NCBI GenBank assembly: GCA_031213475.1
Contig: JARUPZ010000029.1
Span: 8,643,290-8,707,289, forward strand
Direction of reading: 5' to 3'
From: Nereocystis luetkeana
Taxonomy: Eukaryota > Sar > Phaeophyceae > Laminariales > Laminariaceae
Length of the DNA: 64,000 nucleotides
Shown here piece by piece: positions 33,080 through 43,796 of this stretch (positions within the stretch are counted from its first letter, which is position 1; every line of letters starts with the position of its first letter). Made by a program: the position numbers and the translations under genes. Below the pieces are notes generated by a model. It did not search any database. It saw only the letters and a program-made list of their open reading frames with translations, and was not told the origin of the DNA.

Positions 33080-33475
33080 CGTCAAACTTAGGGTTAGGGT
33101 TAGGCCCCGCTGTCCCGTACCGCCGACAAATTCCGTGACCCTCGTCAACTACCGTCTCGTCCCGCCGATAAAACCTCTGCCGTTGGAAATTACCGTCCTG
33201 TCCCGCCATGACATCGAACAATGACCGTCCCGCCCCCGCCGTGACACCCAACTATTACCATCCCGTCGCCGAGACTTCGAACAATTACCGTCCCGTCCTA
33301 CCGTGACCTCGAAGAATGACCGTTCCGTCCCGCCGTGCCACCGAACAATTACCGTCCCGTCCAACCGTGACTTCGAACAATGACCGTCCCGTCCCGCCGT
33401 GACAACGAAAAATGACCATCCCGTCCCGCGGATAAATCCTCTCCCGTTCGAAATGATCGTCCCGTCCCGTCGTGA
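33080..33475. repeat. CCGTCCCGCCGTGAC minisatellite
   Basis: Roughly ten degenerate units of 30-50 bp, each with ACCGTCCCGTCC or CCGTCCCGCC and often GACTTCGAACAATGACC. It follows a GGGTTAGGGTTAGG run near 33090. The same core on the opposite strand makes up the arrays at 38090-38510 and 39990-40200. Confidence 0.8.
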
Positions 33476-33808
33476 CATGGCCTTCGGCGGGCATAGCTTG
33501 CCTCTTGCCCTGCGAGGTACATTCGCAGTCGTATGTTCCCACCCGTTCCCACCACTAATTGCGAAATTTAATTGCGAAATTTATCAAGGCGTTTCGAGTT
33601 GCCCTAAAATTCAGTAGTAATTCCTCAATAAATACATGTTGAAGTGTCCGGTATCGACCTTGGTTTCGACGGGATATGATGTCTCGATATTAGCCCCCAA
33701 AATTCGGGATATGGATAACCCTAATCGCGATATATCATGTGATATCACGCCAGATCACACCGGAACAACAGGCAAACACAACAAGTTCAACGAAGACACG
33801 CGGGCTTT

Positions 33809-34078
33809 TTGCCGCGGGAGCCCACAATCCTCAACAACACGCCCAGCTGCTCCCAGGAGAACCCTAAGTGGGAGGTCCACACTCAAGTGCTGGAAGTCGG
33901 AGCGGTATTTCCGGCGGTGGCCCAACTTGCCCGAAAGTACCTCGCCGTCCAGGCGACATCAGCCTCTTCGGAAAATATTTTCGTTAGCACTATACTACCA
34001 GGTATTATACCTCGCAATAGCTACCGAGTATCGAGAAAGCAAAAAGAACAGGGAACGAAACGAAACGAAACAAAATAA
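33809..34078 (+). pseudogene. hAT transposase C-terminal fragment
   Basis: This frame contains VFPAVAQLARKYLAVQATSA followed by SSENIFVST, which matches the conserved dimerisation region at the C-terminus of hAT transposases (lar-yLai-atsa-sEr-FS). Upstream the zinc finger and catalytic domain are absent or unrecognisable, and the overlapping 177-residue frame (33636-34169) is another phase. A TACCAGGTA site (33996-34004) falls inside the coding remnant just after the motif. It is a dead remnant, but it shows that hAT transposons have been present, in line with the 8-bp-duplication elements at 578 and 17551. Confidence 0.7.
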
Positions 34079-34379
34079 AAATGTTTGCTGCTTGCTGGTA
34101 CAGTCAGTCCTACATTCGAGTACAGGTATGATGTGTCCAGCTGATGGTCAACAGAAGGACGACAAGTAAAAAGCCAGACGGAAGACAACACAAAAAGAGG
34201 GCAGAGCCAAAGAGCCTAACCCTAAGTCCACGATTAACCCCCACGGTCTCATTCGTATACCACGGCTATCAATAGCTTAGGGGTTAGGGTAGCTAACCCC
34301 TGACCCTAACCTCCGCACTATACGAGTATTCGGTCGAGAAGCGCACAACAAGCTATAATTCTACGTATTTGACATCATT

Positions 34380-35760
34380 ATCGTATAGGTCTACACGAGT
34401 GCTTCGCTGGCGGTGTAATGGCCGCCAACGAAGCTAACGCCCGCAGGTAACGCTAAGACCAAGCTAAGCAACGCTAAGACCCACCGGCGGCGAAGCTAAT
34501 ATCCACAGGCAACGCTGTACGACCCGCAGACAACCTACAGATAACGGCTAAGGGTCAATTTTAACCCCTTTAGAACCGCAGTCCCGTTTCGGGGGCAAAC
34601 TACTTGAAATTTGAGTGGTTTGTCCCCAACTCGGGGCTGCGGTTCAAAAAGGGTTCCCAAGGGCTGTTGTTTAGGTTTATTTCAATATTTTCACGAAATT
34701 TCGGTATTGTCGGTTTAGGAAAATAAGGCACGTCAATTTACGATGCCAAGGGGCCGTTGATGTAGGCGCAAGGGTTGATGCTCGAAATCTGTCCGTAAAC
34801 ACAGGTTACATTGTTGATCCCGGACGTACCTGGTACGGAATGATGTAAAGAAGGCCCGCGACATCAAAAGAAGTCCCGTTAAAATGTTGTCGATTATTGT
34901 CGATCCCTGACGCAATTAATGCGTCCCAACGAAAGCCACGTTTTCCCCTCCTCCCCTCCTCAGAATCAAAACACCCGAACAGTCTACCAACCAAAAGATC
35001 CCTTCTCCCAGATTGTTGAAGGTCCTCCGTTTTCGAGCGATGGGGCACACAAATGCAAAACCACGCGATGAAGAAGACTCAGCCAAATCTGTGGATGAAA
35101 TCGAGCTACCCCAATACGTAAATGTAATACACTCTCAGGCTACTTTCCCACAACGGACGGCAGACAAGCGCCACACCCATCTACGCTCTCGTCTACGCTC
35201 CCCAAAAAAAAAACTACAAGGTATGGTTTTCCAGTGTCTGGCCCCGAAAACCCAAGCCACAACGAACGCTCTTGAGCTATAATAACAACAAAGAGAAACC
35301 CTCGATCAACATCAACAGTCGAAATCGAAGAAGGCCAAACCCGTCCAAGGGGAGGGTATGATATTTTCTCGTCCGGTACAACCCACGACAGATAATGCAG
35401 ACTAGTCTACGCTCTGCAGCACCAAAGTACAAAGAAAAAAAACAAAGTGTTATTTTCCACAGAGGGAGCTCTTCAGCAATAACGACAAAAAGAGAAACCT
35501 TAGATCAAAACACAGCAAACAGCAGTACTTGCGGTACTTTCGTCAGCAAGGAAGCACCGACAACTAAAGCTCCAGAAAAATAAACGGCGTAGTCTGGCTC
35601 AAACAATAGCGATGATGACACACCAGGCACAGTTGTTCCTTTGAATACTTTACTAAAATATGGAGGGGGGGAGGTGCCTGCTCTATGACCGACCGCGGAT
35701 CTGCAGTGAGTGGGTTGTATGGGACGCATCGCAGAAGGTAGCAAACAAACACAGAGCTGT
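34380..35760. repeat. Repeat family W, copy 1
   Basis: Begins with GGTGCTTCGCTGGCGGC-like sequence and a GCTAAGACC/GGCAACGC-rich block, continues with GGCACGTCA-TTTACGATGCC, GTTGATCCCGGACGTA, GGCCCGCGACATCAAA, and ends with GACCGACCGCGGATC and GGGACGCATCGCAGAAGG. It parallels copies 2 and 3 at 41205-43000. Short frames are not conserved as proteins. It contains a hairpin element (34557-34652) and a TACCTGGTA site at 34827 that is absent from the other copies. Confidence 0.7.
34557..34652. mobile_element. Palindromic hairpin element, copy 1
   Basis: An almost complete inverted repeat: AACCCCTTTAGAACCGCAGT-CCCG at the left, and the right side read backwards gives AACCCTTTTTGAACCGCAG-CCCG. About 40-bp arms with a short centre. 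A second copy lies at 37655-37742 and half a copy at 42687-42735. It would form a long hairpin as single strand and resembles a foldback MITE. Confidence 0.75.
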
Positions 35761-35929
35761 TTGTCCTCAAGACAGTGGTTCGTCTATCCCCCCACAATAA
35801 AACGAAGGAGCCAAAGGAACGTCGCTCACGCCCAACAACATCACTTGCGAACTCAATATCAAGGAGAACTGGTTAGATGAACTTGGTGGTATTCGACGAA
35901 TTATGTCAGCCTTTTCATTATACGTAACG

Positions 35930-36160
35930 CCCTGCACATTTTTTTTTTTTTTTATTGTTTTTTCAACATCACTTTTACTTTCAAGCCTTACTCGTGGGAG
36001 GTTTACCCTCAACGAGCTTCAGGACAAGCCGTGGTCGCAGGTGTCCACCCTTCTCCCCCCCGGTACGTGCCTTTATTTTTTGTATCGCATAGGGTTCAGC
36101 ATTCCCACTGCTCGTCGATTTCCATCGAATGTAGCTATCTCACGCTCTCGCGCTTTCCGC
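35930..36160 (-). mobile_element. Old, diverged SINE-related copy
   Basis: Plus-strand words CTTCTCCCCCCCGGTACGTG, CCTTTATTTTTTGTATCGC, TTCAGC, CTCGTCGATTTCCATCGAAT follow the same order as the minus-strand SINE body, after a T run at 35940-35953. The tRNA head is absent or unrecognisable. It is much more diverged than the other copies, so the family has been active over a long period. Confidence 0.6.
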
Positions 36161-36717
36161 TAAGAGTCGATCTTAACGACGAGTGTTTTTCAGTTTTTTC
36201 GGTATTTGTCCGAAGTATTTTCGGGAAAAGCCGAAGACCTTCACCCCACCAAAAAGTCGCCTCGAAGGTTTTAGGGGTTTTCAGGAAGTTTAGGTACAAG
36301 ACCGTAGAGGATCGGGCAACCCCACCGCTCGAGCTGTGCCACCACTCGCGAGCGCACAGAGCTGACAGGGGTCGTTCCTAAGGTCACTCGCAAGTCATGG
36401 CCGAACGCAGAAGGCGCAATAGCTTTCTGGGCTATCGTGGCCTTGTTCACAAGGTGACCGCACCGAAGTGGCCGACCGACTGAGGTCGGTGACAGCAATA
36501 GCTGAGACTTTGTCGCTTCGTGCAAGCGTTGAGCGTTGTTGCGTGACGAGTTGGTGATGGATTTCACTCCCCAAGGCACCGACACCTGCCTACGAGTCAG
36601 GCCGATGACTGTGGGGCCACCACACGCATGGGTTCCGCTAGCGCAGCTGCTGTAGGGACGGTTCCGTGCTGGGTGGACGATTATTTCCCGAGCCAACGGC
36701 GGCACTTACTCGATAAG

Positions 36718-36917
36718 ATTCAACCCTCGATGAATTTGGTGAAATGCCGAATTCAGGAAAAAACGAAATACAATACGTGTCGCTAAGATCTCGACCCTAA
36801 TCAATTTCTTTTTTGCAAGAAAAAGCCACGAGCATGCACTCGGTGAAATTTGAACCCACGAAATTGATCTTGATAGGCACGCGAGCCAACCTACCAAGCC
36901 ACCGGGGACGGCATTGT
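36718..36917 (-). mobile_element. Second tRNA-like element (possible other SINE family)
   Basis: On the minus strand the segment starts GCCGTCCCCGGTGGCTTGGT (A-box-like TGGCTTGGTAGG) and has GTGGGTTCAAATTTCAC as a T-arm with B box GGTTCAAAT. Acceptor ends do not pair, so it is not a functional tRNA gene. Downstream sequence differs from the abundant SINE family. Only one copy is visible here. Confidence 0.45.
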
Positions 36918-37049
36918 CGGAACACAAAAATATAAAATATACGGAGTATATATTTTGATTGTACACGTAGAACGAGTCATTGACCATGATATACCACGAA
37001 AAAAAAGCATTCACTACAAATATGTACTGCTATTACGGGGGACCAAGCC

Positions 37050-37395
37050 GGTCGCCCCGGTGGTTCAAGTGGTTAACCTCGAATTCTACTTGTTTGAGTC
37101 CTGGGTTCGAGCCCCAGGTGGGTCGGACATTTGACTTTATTTGCGAAAATAAAAATAAAAAGGATTCAATTGTTGAGAGCGCCTTCCAGCGTGGGTAGGC
37201 ACAATCAGCAATTCGATGCGAGTCGACCAGGGAAGAAAAGACTGAAATATTCTCGCGATAAAAATAAAAGGCACGTACCGTAGCGGGAAGGGGGTAGAAG
37301 AGCCTGCTATGTGACCCCGGATCTGAGTTACGAGTTGCAAGGAGAGAGAGAAGAAGATCTGCGAAGATAATAAATGGAATGAGAAAAAAAAAAAA
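37050..37395 (+). mobile_element. tRNA-derived SINE, copy 6
   Basis: Full length. A well-preserved head GGTCGCCCCGGTGGTTCAAG, with B box GGTTCGAGCCCC in a perfect 5-bp T-stem, is followed by the body and a 12-A tail. Immediately after the tail comes CCTGGTA. Confidence 0.9.
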
Positions 37396-37654
37396 CCTGG
37401 TAGTCAATAGGACGAAATCTTGATGGTAAAAACTGGAAAGAATTTTGTTTTTTGTGGGTACGATAGGTTCTACTTACTATGTTTCCCCGGAATATACGTC
37501 GGCGGGATAATACTACTAACATTACTATAATCCTGTGACCGCCAGATTTCTACACACGTTTGCGACCAAATTCACTTTTCCAGTATACGAAATTCCGTTT
37601 GGAATTTTTGAAATTGCAATTACTACCTGGAACCTGATTTTGTGTTTTGATTAC

Positions 37655-37742
37655 TTTTAGAACTGCAGTCCCGTTTTGGGGACAATCCAGTCAATTTCTA
37701 AGTAGTTTGTCCCCAAAACGGGACCGCGGTACTAAAAGGGTT
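37655..37742. mobile_element. Palindromic hairpin element, copy 2
   Basis: Left arm TTTTAGAACTGCAGTCCCGT-TTTGGGGACAA, right arm TTTGTCCCCAAAACGGGACC-GCGGTACTAAAAGGGTT. The arms are inverted copies with few mismatches around a ~20-bp centre. Confidence 0.8.
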
Positions 37743-37975
37743 AACAATCTGGGAGAAGGGATCTTTAGGTTGGTGGGCTGTTCAGGTGTTTTGGCCCTAA
37801 CCCTGGCCCTAAGCCCCAAACCGCTGCCAAAACTTGCCATAAACGCCGCTGCGCCGCGTTTGCATTGAAACAGGAATCTTCTCAGTTTCGGACAACGATT
37901 CCGAAGGGCAGACCACGCTACGCATTTTTCAAGTCAAAAACATCCCTGAAGATCCCCTCTCCCAGATTGCTAAAC
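37743..37975. repeat. Dispersed repeat V, copy 1
   Basis: Contains CAATCTGGGAGAAGGGATCT near 37747 and, from 37850, GCGCCGCGTTTGCATTGAAA then CAGTTTCGGACAACGATTCC and GGGCAGACCACGCTACGCAT. An inverted copy occupies the right edge of the window (63865-64000). A third partial match to the first part lies inverted near 34966-35005. Confidence 0.65.
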
Positions 37976-38089
37976 CTAGCCAGCCAAGGACTCACTTTTT
38001 CCCTATTTTGTACATTTTCAGGCTTTGTATCATCCAAGAAATGTTGTTATACTTCCAAAGTAAATATCAAGGCGTATCACAGTGGCTTG

Positions 38090-38510
38090 AGAATCGTGGC
38101 GGGACGGGACGGGACATATTTTCTTGTTTGCGGGAAAAAAAGGACAACGGGACGGTACGGTAAAACAAAGACATAAAAAGTGAGCGGGACGAGATGGCGG
38201 GTGCACATTTCCTCGACGAAACGGGACGGTAAACTTCAACGGGGCAGATTTTCACGACGGGACGGGTCGGTAAATATTTTTTTCCCTGGCGGGACGGGTC
38301 GGTAATTATTTTTTCCCCTGGCGGGACGGGACGGTAATTATTTTTTCCTCCGGCGGGACGGGGCGAGATTATTTTTTTCCTCGGCGGGACGGGACGGTAA
38401 TTATTTTTTTCCTCGGCGGGACGGGACGGTAAATATTTTTCCTCACGGCGGGACGGGACGGTAAATATTTTTCCTCACGGCGGGACGGGACGGTAATTTT
38501 TTTTCCTTGG
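38090..38510. repeat. CGGGACGGGACGG minisatellite
   Basis: About ten units of 35-40 bp with GGCGGGACGGGACGGTAA and ATTTTTTTCCTC, more regular toward the right end. Unit length and variation exclude a CRISPR array. Related to the arrays at 33080-33475 (opposite strand) and 39990-40200. Confidence 0.9.
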
Positions 38511-39270
38511 CTGAAGGTCGGTTAAAATATATTTTTCTTCTTTACTGTGCAAGGTCGGCGCGGTTGTACGTACGTGAAGACTTTCCCGCACAGCTGTTTG
38601 CGCGAAGGGAGCCGGCCCGACGAAGACGTTTTTCTTCTCGACCCGCGGCCCACAAGCTCCGAGAAGTTCTACCACTACACGGGCGACGTTTTTTTCTGAT
38701 TTCTTCCCACCCCTGTCCTACGTGGTTGTTGTTCTCACATTAACTTATCGCCACAACACAACGCAGTCCGTGGCCGCAGGACAGGCTCCAATAACTCTGG
38801 AGTGGAAGAAATACCTCGGTAGTAAATTGTTGCGGTGCCAGCTCATGACATGGTGGCTATTCTGATGATTATTGTGCTTGCGCTGTGTTGTCACTGGTGG
38901 TTGTGGAGGTAAGTGGAGATAGGTGGTAGTGGAGGTGGAGCCGGCGGCGGCGGTGATTCTAGTGCCGCTCGCTGCTGATCGATCGACCCCGCCCATGAGA
39001 TAGGCATTCATTGCGTCCGTACCGGTCATACCAAGGATGCTAGGAGACAGCATTTTTACCCCTTGACAGACGGCAAGTTTGCCTTGTGACACATACATAC
39101 ATGCTTTGACTGACACCAAACTACTAGGTTTAGTGTGGAACACTCGGCCCTACATCGTTGACAGCGCACGTTTTGCGTCTCGCTTGACGGCAGGTCGCCT
39201 GACATCGTTTTGGGCCACGCCAGTATATACTGGTGGTGTGGCCATGAATTGAGTGGTCTCTGTTCTACTC
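38511..39270. other. Gene-free stretch
   Basis: A 132-residue minus frame (39143-38745) and a 78-residue plus frame exist, without recognisable similarity; GGTGGT repeats near 38900-38950 give Thr/Ser-rich translation. No gene can be supported. Confidence 0.35.
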
Positions 39271-39552
39271 TTTTTTTTTTGCTCATCCCATTTATTATCT
39301 CCGCACATCTTTTTCTCTCTCTCCTTCCAACTCGTAACTCAGATCCGGGGTCACATAGCAAGCTCCTCCCGCTCCCTTCCCGCTACGGTACGTGCCTTCA
39401 TTTTTATCGCGAGAAGATTTCAGCCTTTTCTTCTCTCGTCGACTCGCATCGAATTGTGCCTACCCACGCTGCAAGGCGCTCTCAACAATTGAATCCTTTT
39501 TTATTTTTATTTTTGCAAATAAAGTCAAAGGTCCGACTCACCTGGGGCTCCA
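39271..39552 (-). mobile_element. tRNA-derived SINE, copy 7, head truncated
   Basis: Minus strand from the T-rich tail to CACCTGGGGCTCCAAC, where homology stops inside the T-arm. The A box is missing, so it could not be transcribed from its own promoter. Confidence 0.85.
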
Positions 39553-39989
39553 ACATTAAAGTGATGAAAATATGAAATTCGTCTTCAGTCATCAGCTGCG
39601 GAGTTCGGCTGCTCATTAATTCTATACGTAGTACTGGTAGTAGTTGATAAACTCAATTTTCAATTTTGCTAGCTGCGTAATACGCCTGTACAACTATTTA
39701 CTCCCACTATGTTCATATATCCCCTCCCACTATGTTCTATACATATTACAATTATACTATTATTAAATAATAGTAAATGAGAGTTGTGTACCAGGTATAA
39801 TTTATGATAACATGTAATATCTCGTATTAATAGTATTTTTAGGAATTATTACTATAATACTAAATTTTAGTACAACTCGATTTTACTTTATTAATTTCGT
39901 GACTCGTGGTGGGAATGGAAGGGGGCAGACGACCACGAATGAATGTATCTCGCAGGGGAAGAGGCACGTTATGTCCGCCGGAGGCCATA
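39553..39989. other. AT-rich gene-free stretch
   Basis: Very AT-rich around 39700-39900 with ATTAATA/TATTAAT words. TACCAGGTA lies at 39789-39797. No gene was recognised. Confidence 0.4.
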
Positions 39990-40200
39990 ATTTCGCGGGA
40001 GAGACTTTATCGGCGGGACGGGACGGTAATTATTGTCCGATGTCACGGCGGGACGGGACGGTAATTTTCAACGGGAGAGATTTTATCGGCGGGACGAGAC
40101 GGCATGTGACGACGGTCAGGGAACTTGTCGGCGTGACGGGGCGGGTGGACCATTTTGACGGTGGTTTTACCGTCCCGTCCCGCCGTTACCGTCCCGCCGA
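39990..40200. repeat. CGGGACGGGACGG minisatellite, second array
   Basis: About five loose units with TCGGCGGGACGGGACGGTAA and GGGAGAGATTTTATC, ending with the reverse-strand form CCGTCCCGTCCCGCCGTTAC. It is related to the array at 38090-38510. Confidence 0.8.
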
Positions 40201-41204
40201 AATACCGTGATAAGCCTTGGTAAATATGATACCTGGTAGGCGTATATCAGGTTTGGACAATATTTAGGAAAAGGGCGGTATTAATAATAGGGCTTCTTCA
40301 ATTAAGTACCGGCATACGCACAGAAGGAGGATATATAAAAGAGTACTGATGGTATTCCTCGAATCGGGTCAGCTTATTCACTCTAAATAATGATGATTGC
40401 CTTGCACGACAATATTGTCGTAAGACCCAGCCTTATGCTATTTGTTTTGAGTGATTGAAAAAGGCAGGAGGTCGGATTTTCTTACGGCAAAAAGCCACAC
40501 CAGATCGGTGCGCCATGTGCCGTATTATCGTGATTTTGGTTTCATTTCATGGGAGAACTAAAAAGCAGGACAGAACCGACATGTTGAACTCCACGTGGAT
40601 CACGACACGAACGAGAGTCGCTCACGCCGGGTTGGGCGATCAACCTCCACCACCAGCTCCTCGAAGGAAGCAGCGGAATGTGGAACCCCCTGGGGAGCTG
40701 CGTGAGGGGTTTGCTAGTCGCTGGACCAGCGAGGAGCTCTCGCCCTCGCGGAGTATTGAGCTGCTTGCGGCTGTCGTAGTCAGATAAAAACCCGTTAGAT
40801 TGTTTTGATATACTGCTGCTGTAGTCTCGTCCAATTGGTTTCCAACGTTGTTTCGCCTAGAGCAGCTGCAGTTGGGCGGCTGCAAGGGACACGATGGTGG
40901 CCAAGGTACTGATGCCCTCCCTCTCCGTGGTGGCCGATGCACAAGTGTTGGAGCCCAGCTGTGTACAAGCATAACAAAGCATGTAACGTCTTGACCCGTC
41001 ATGAACCCATTCATAACCTAAACAAAACTGAATAATGCCACCGAGGTCTTGTGCAAAGCCAAATTTTTATCACTGTCAGAGTTGATCAGAAAAGGCTGCC
41101 AAAACAAATAATTTCATCGAAATTCAGGAGTGATAAATTCTCGGAGGAACTTGTTTTCCACCGAACAGGCCCTGTAAGGCGTGATTTTGATAAAATCTCA
41201 TCAG
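40201..41204. other. Gene-free stretch with unassigned frames
   Basis: A 110-residue plus frame (40455-40787) ends in PGELREGFASRWTSEELSPS, and an antisense frame of 124 residues overlaps it. Neither is recognised. TACCTGGTA lies at 40230-40238. Confidence 0.3.
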
Positions 41205-41615
41205 ATACAAGGGTGCTTCGCTGGCGGCGGAATGGCCGCCAACGAATGGCCGCCACCGAAGCTAAGGCCCGCAGGCATCGCTAAGACCAAGCTAAGACCA
41301 GCACGCAACGCTAAGGCAAAAAACTAGGCAACGCCAAGACCCGCAGGCAACGCCATAAGACCCGCCGGCAACCTGCAGTTAACGGCTAGGGCACGTCAGT
41401 TTACGATGCCAAGGGGCCGTTGGGGATGTAGGCGCAACGATTGATGCTCGAAGTATGTCCCGTAAAAACAGGTTCTCTTGTTGATCCCAGACGTAAGGCA
41501 TGATATAAAGAAGGCCCGCGACATCAAAGGAAGTCCCGTTCAAATGTTGTCGATTATTATTGATCCCTGACACAATTAATGAGTCCCAATGAAAGCCACG
41601 TTTTCCGGCCACGAG
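41205..41615. repeat. Repeat family W, copy 2
   Basis: Parallels copy 1 from GGTGCTTCGCTGGCGGCGGA through TTGATCCCAGACGTA to GAAAGCCACGTTTTCC. At the place where copy 1 has CCTGGTA inserted after GACGTA, copy 2 reads straight through (GACGTAAGGCATGATA). Confidence 0.8.
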
Positions 41616-41669
41616 TTCGTACACATAACCACGCAATGGAGCAAACACAGTTAAATAGGCTGTCAACGA

Positions 41670-43000
41670 AGGTAAGGCCAGCAAGCAACGCAAAGACCAA
41701 GCTAAGCAACGCTAAGACCCGTCAACAGCAAAGCTAAGACCCGCAGGCAACGCCGTAAGACCCCCAGGCAACCTAAAGTTAACGGCTAAGGCACGTCACA
41801 GTTTACGATGCCTAGGGACGGTTGATGCAGACGCAACGAATAATCCTCGAAACATGTACCTCAAAAACAGGTTCTGTATTGATCCCCGACGTAAGGCATA
41901 CCGGTAATGTAGAGGAGGCCCGCGACATCAAAGGATGTCGGGTTAACTTGTCAGTTATTATCGATCCCTGACTCAATTAATATGAGCCTCAATGAAAGCC
42001 ACGGTCTCCAGCGATGAGACACACAAAACCACGCGACGAAGCAAAACACAGCCGAGTCAGTGAATAGAATGGAGCTACTTCCCGCACGCACGGAAGACAA
42101 CCGCCACACCCATGTACGCTCTCCAGGAAACAGATTTATGATTTTCAGTGTCTGTCCCCTAAAACCCAACACACAACGCTCTTCACCTACAACGACATAA
42201 AAGAGAAACCCTCGATCAACATCGATAATCATAATCGAAGAAGCTTAGGCCAAAGCCGTTCAAAGGGCAGCAAGCGTATTCAAACAGATGGTATGATATT
42301 TTCTCGTCCCGTACAACCCACGACAAGTGATGCAGACTAATCTACTCTCTGCGACGATAAAGCAAAAGAAAACGAAAAAGTATGATTTCCCACAGAGCTC
42401 TTCAGCAATATCGATAAAAAGAGAAGCCAACGATTTAAACACAGCGAGCAGCAGTACTTTCGTCGGGAAGGAAACACACACAGCAAACGCTCCCGACAAA
42501 TAAGCGGGCGTAGTCTGGCAAGTTACAACACAGTCCTCTCATCTCATCTGACGAATATTCGAGCATCGAACGAAGATAAACCCTCACCCCCTAAACGTAT
42601 GACATATGTGACGAATATCAGACAGAGGATCAACACATCAAAACAAAAAAACGCACTACAAAACATACAAAGTAAATCCCATTGTGCGTGGTTTGTCCCC
42701 AAAACGGGACGGCACTATATAGTCTAGTTCTAAAAGGGTTTTAGTCTCCCTTCGAAAAAAACACACATACGGAAGAGATTCAAAGCGATAATACTTCACC
42801 AGTTAGTGTGTATTTGCTGTGCTGTACGGCAGGCAGTAGTTAGTAATGCACACCAGGCAGTGTTCCTATGTATACTTGACAATAATAGTGGGGGGGGGGA
42901 GAAGCGCCTTCTTTGTGACCGACCGCGGTTTTAGGTTATATATACGACGCATCGCAGAAGGGAGCAAAAAAATAGGGGCGAACATGAATAATGGGATGAA
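41670..43000. repeat. Repeat family W, copy 3
   Basis: Starts with AAGGCCAGCAAGCAACGCAA and continues through the same blocks to GACCGACCGCGG and ACGCATCGCAGAAGGGAGCA near 42960, as copy 1 does near 35685-35740. It has TACCGGTA at 41899-41906, where aligning to copy 2 implies a 6-base insertion. A half hairpin element lies at 42687-42735. A shorter, weaker relative continues at 43080-43160. Confidence 0.7.
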
Positions 43001-43270
43001 GAAAAAATGTTGAAAAACGATGCAGAAAGTAGGGGATAATTATCTGAAGATTGATATCACGCTGCAGTAGAAATTACGAAGTCAAGTACTCTAAATACAT
43101 ACCAGGTACATGCTTGATAATACAGCAGAGTGGGGAGGGAGAAGAGCTTGCGCTACACGACCACCCCGGACCTAGGCTATAATAGAGAGGCTTGAAAGGG
43201 TTGAAACCGCAGTGAGGAAGACCACCATCTACTCCTCCCACTGCTGTTGCTGTAGTACTCTTCACGGGGG

Positions 43271-43756
43271 TACATACATACATACATACATACATACATA
43301 CATACATACATACATACATACATACATACATACGGTCGCCCCGGTGGTTCAAGTGGTCAACCTCGAATTCTACTTATTTGAGTCCTGGGTTCGAGCCCCA
43401 GGAGGGTCGGACATTGACTTTATTTGCAAAAATAAAAAAAAGGGATTCAATTGTTGAGAGCGCCTTGCAGCGTGGGTAGGCACAATTCGATGCGAGTCGA
43501 CGAGGGAAGAAAAGGCTGAAATCTTCTCGCGATAAAAATGAAGGCACGTACCGTAGCGGGAAGGGAGGAGAAGAGCCTGCTATGTGACCCCGGATCTGAG
43601 TTACGAGTTGGAAGGAGAGAGAGAAGAATATGTGCGAAGATAATGAATGGGATGAGGGGAAAAAAAAAAAAAAAAAACATACATACATACATACATACAT
43701 ACATACATACATACATACATACATACATACATACATACATACATACATACATACAT
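43271..43756. repeat. (CATA)n microsatellite split by a SINE
   Basis: CATA/TACA tandem repeats occupy 43271-43333 and resume at 43678-43756 on either side of SINE copy 8. Frames of MYVC or IHTY repeats are translations of the microsatellite, not proteins. Confidence 0.95.
43334..43677 (+). mobile_element. tRNA-derived SINE, copy 8, inside the (CATA)n array
   Basis: Full length, close to the family consensus, with an A18 tail. Both edges adjoin CATA repeats, so a target duplication cannot be told from the array itself. Confidence 0.95.
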
Positions 43757-43796
43757 AGAACTACATACTTAGATCACAACCCCTGAGCGTGCTCGG

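Noticed and set aside
37050-37125. Functional tRNA gene
   Set aside because: Good T-arm and B box, but the anticodon loop is too long, the acceptor stem pairs poorly, and the same sequence recurs with a SINE body and A tail.
38090-38510. CRISPR-like or regulatory repeat array
   Set aside because: Variable short units with T-rich linkers fit a minisatellite; no spacers and no cas genes.
43374-43752. MYVC-repeat and IHTY-repeat proteins
   Set aside because: They are translations of the CATA microsatellite and the SINE.
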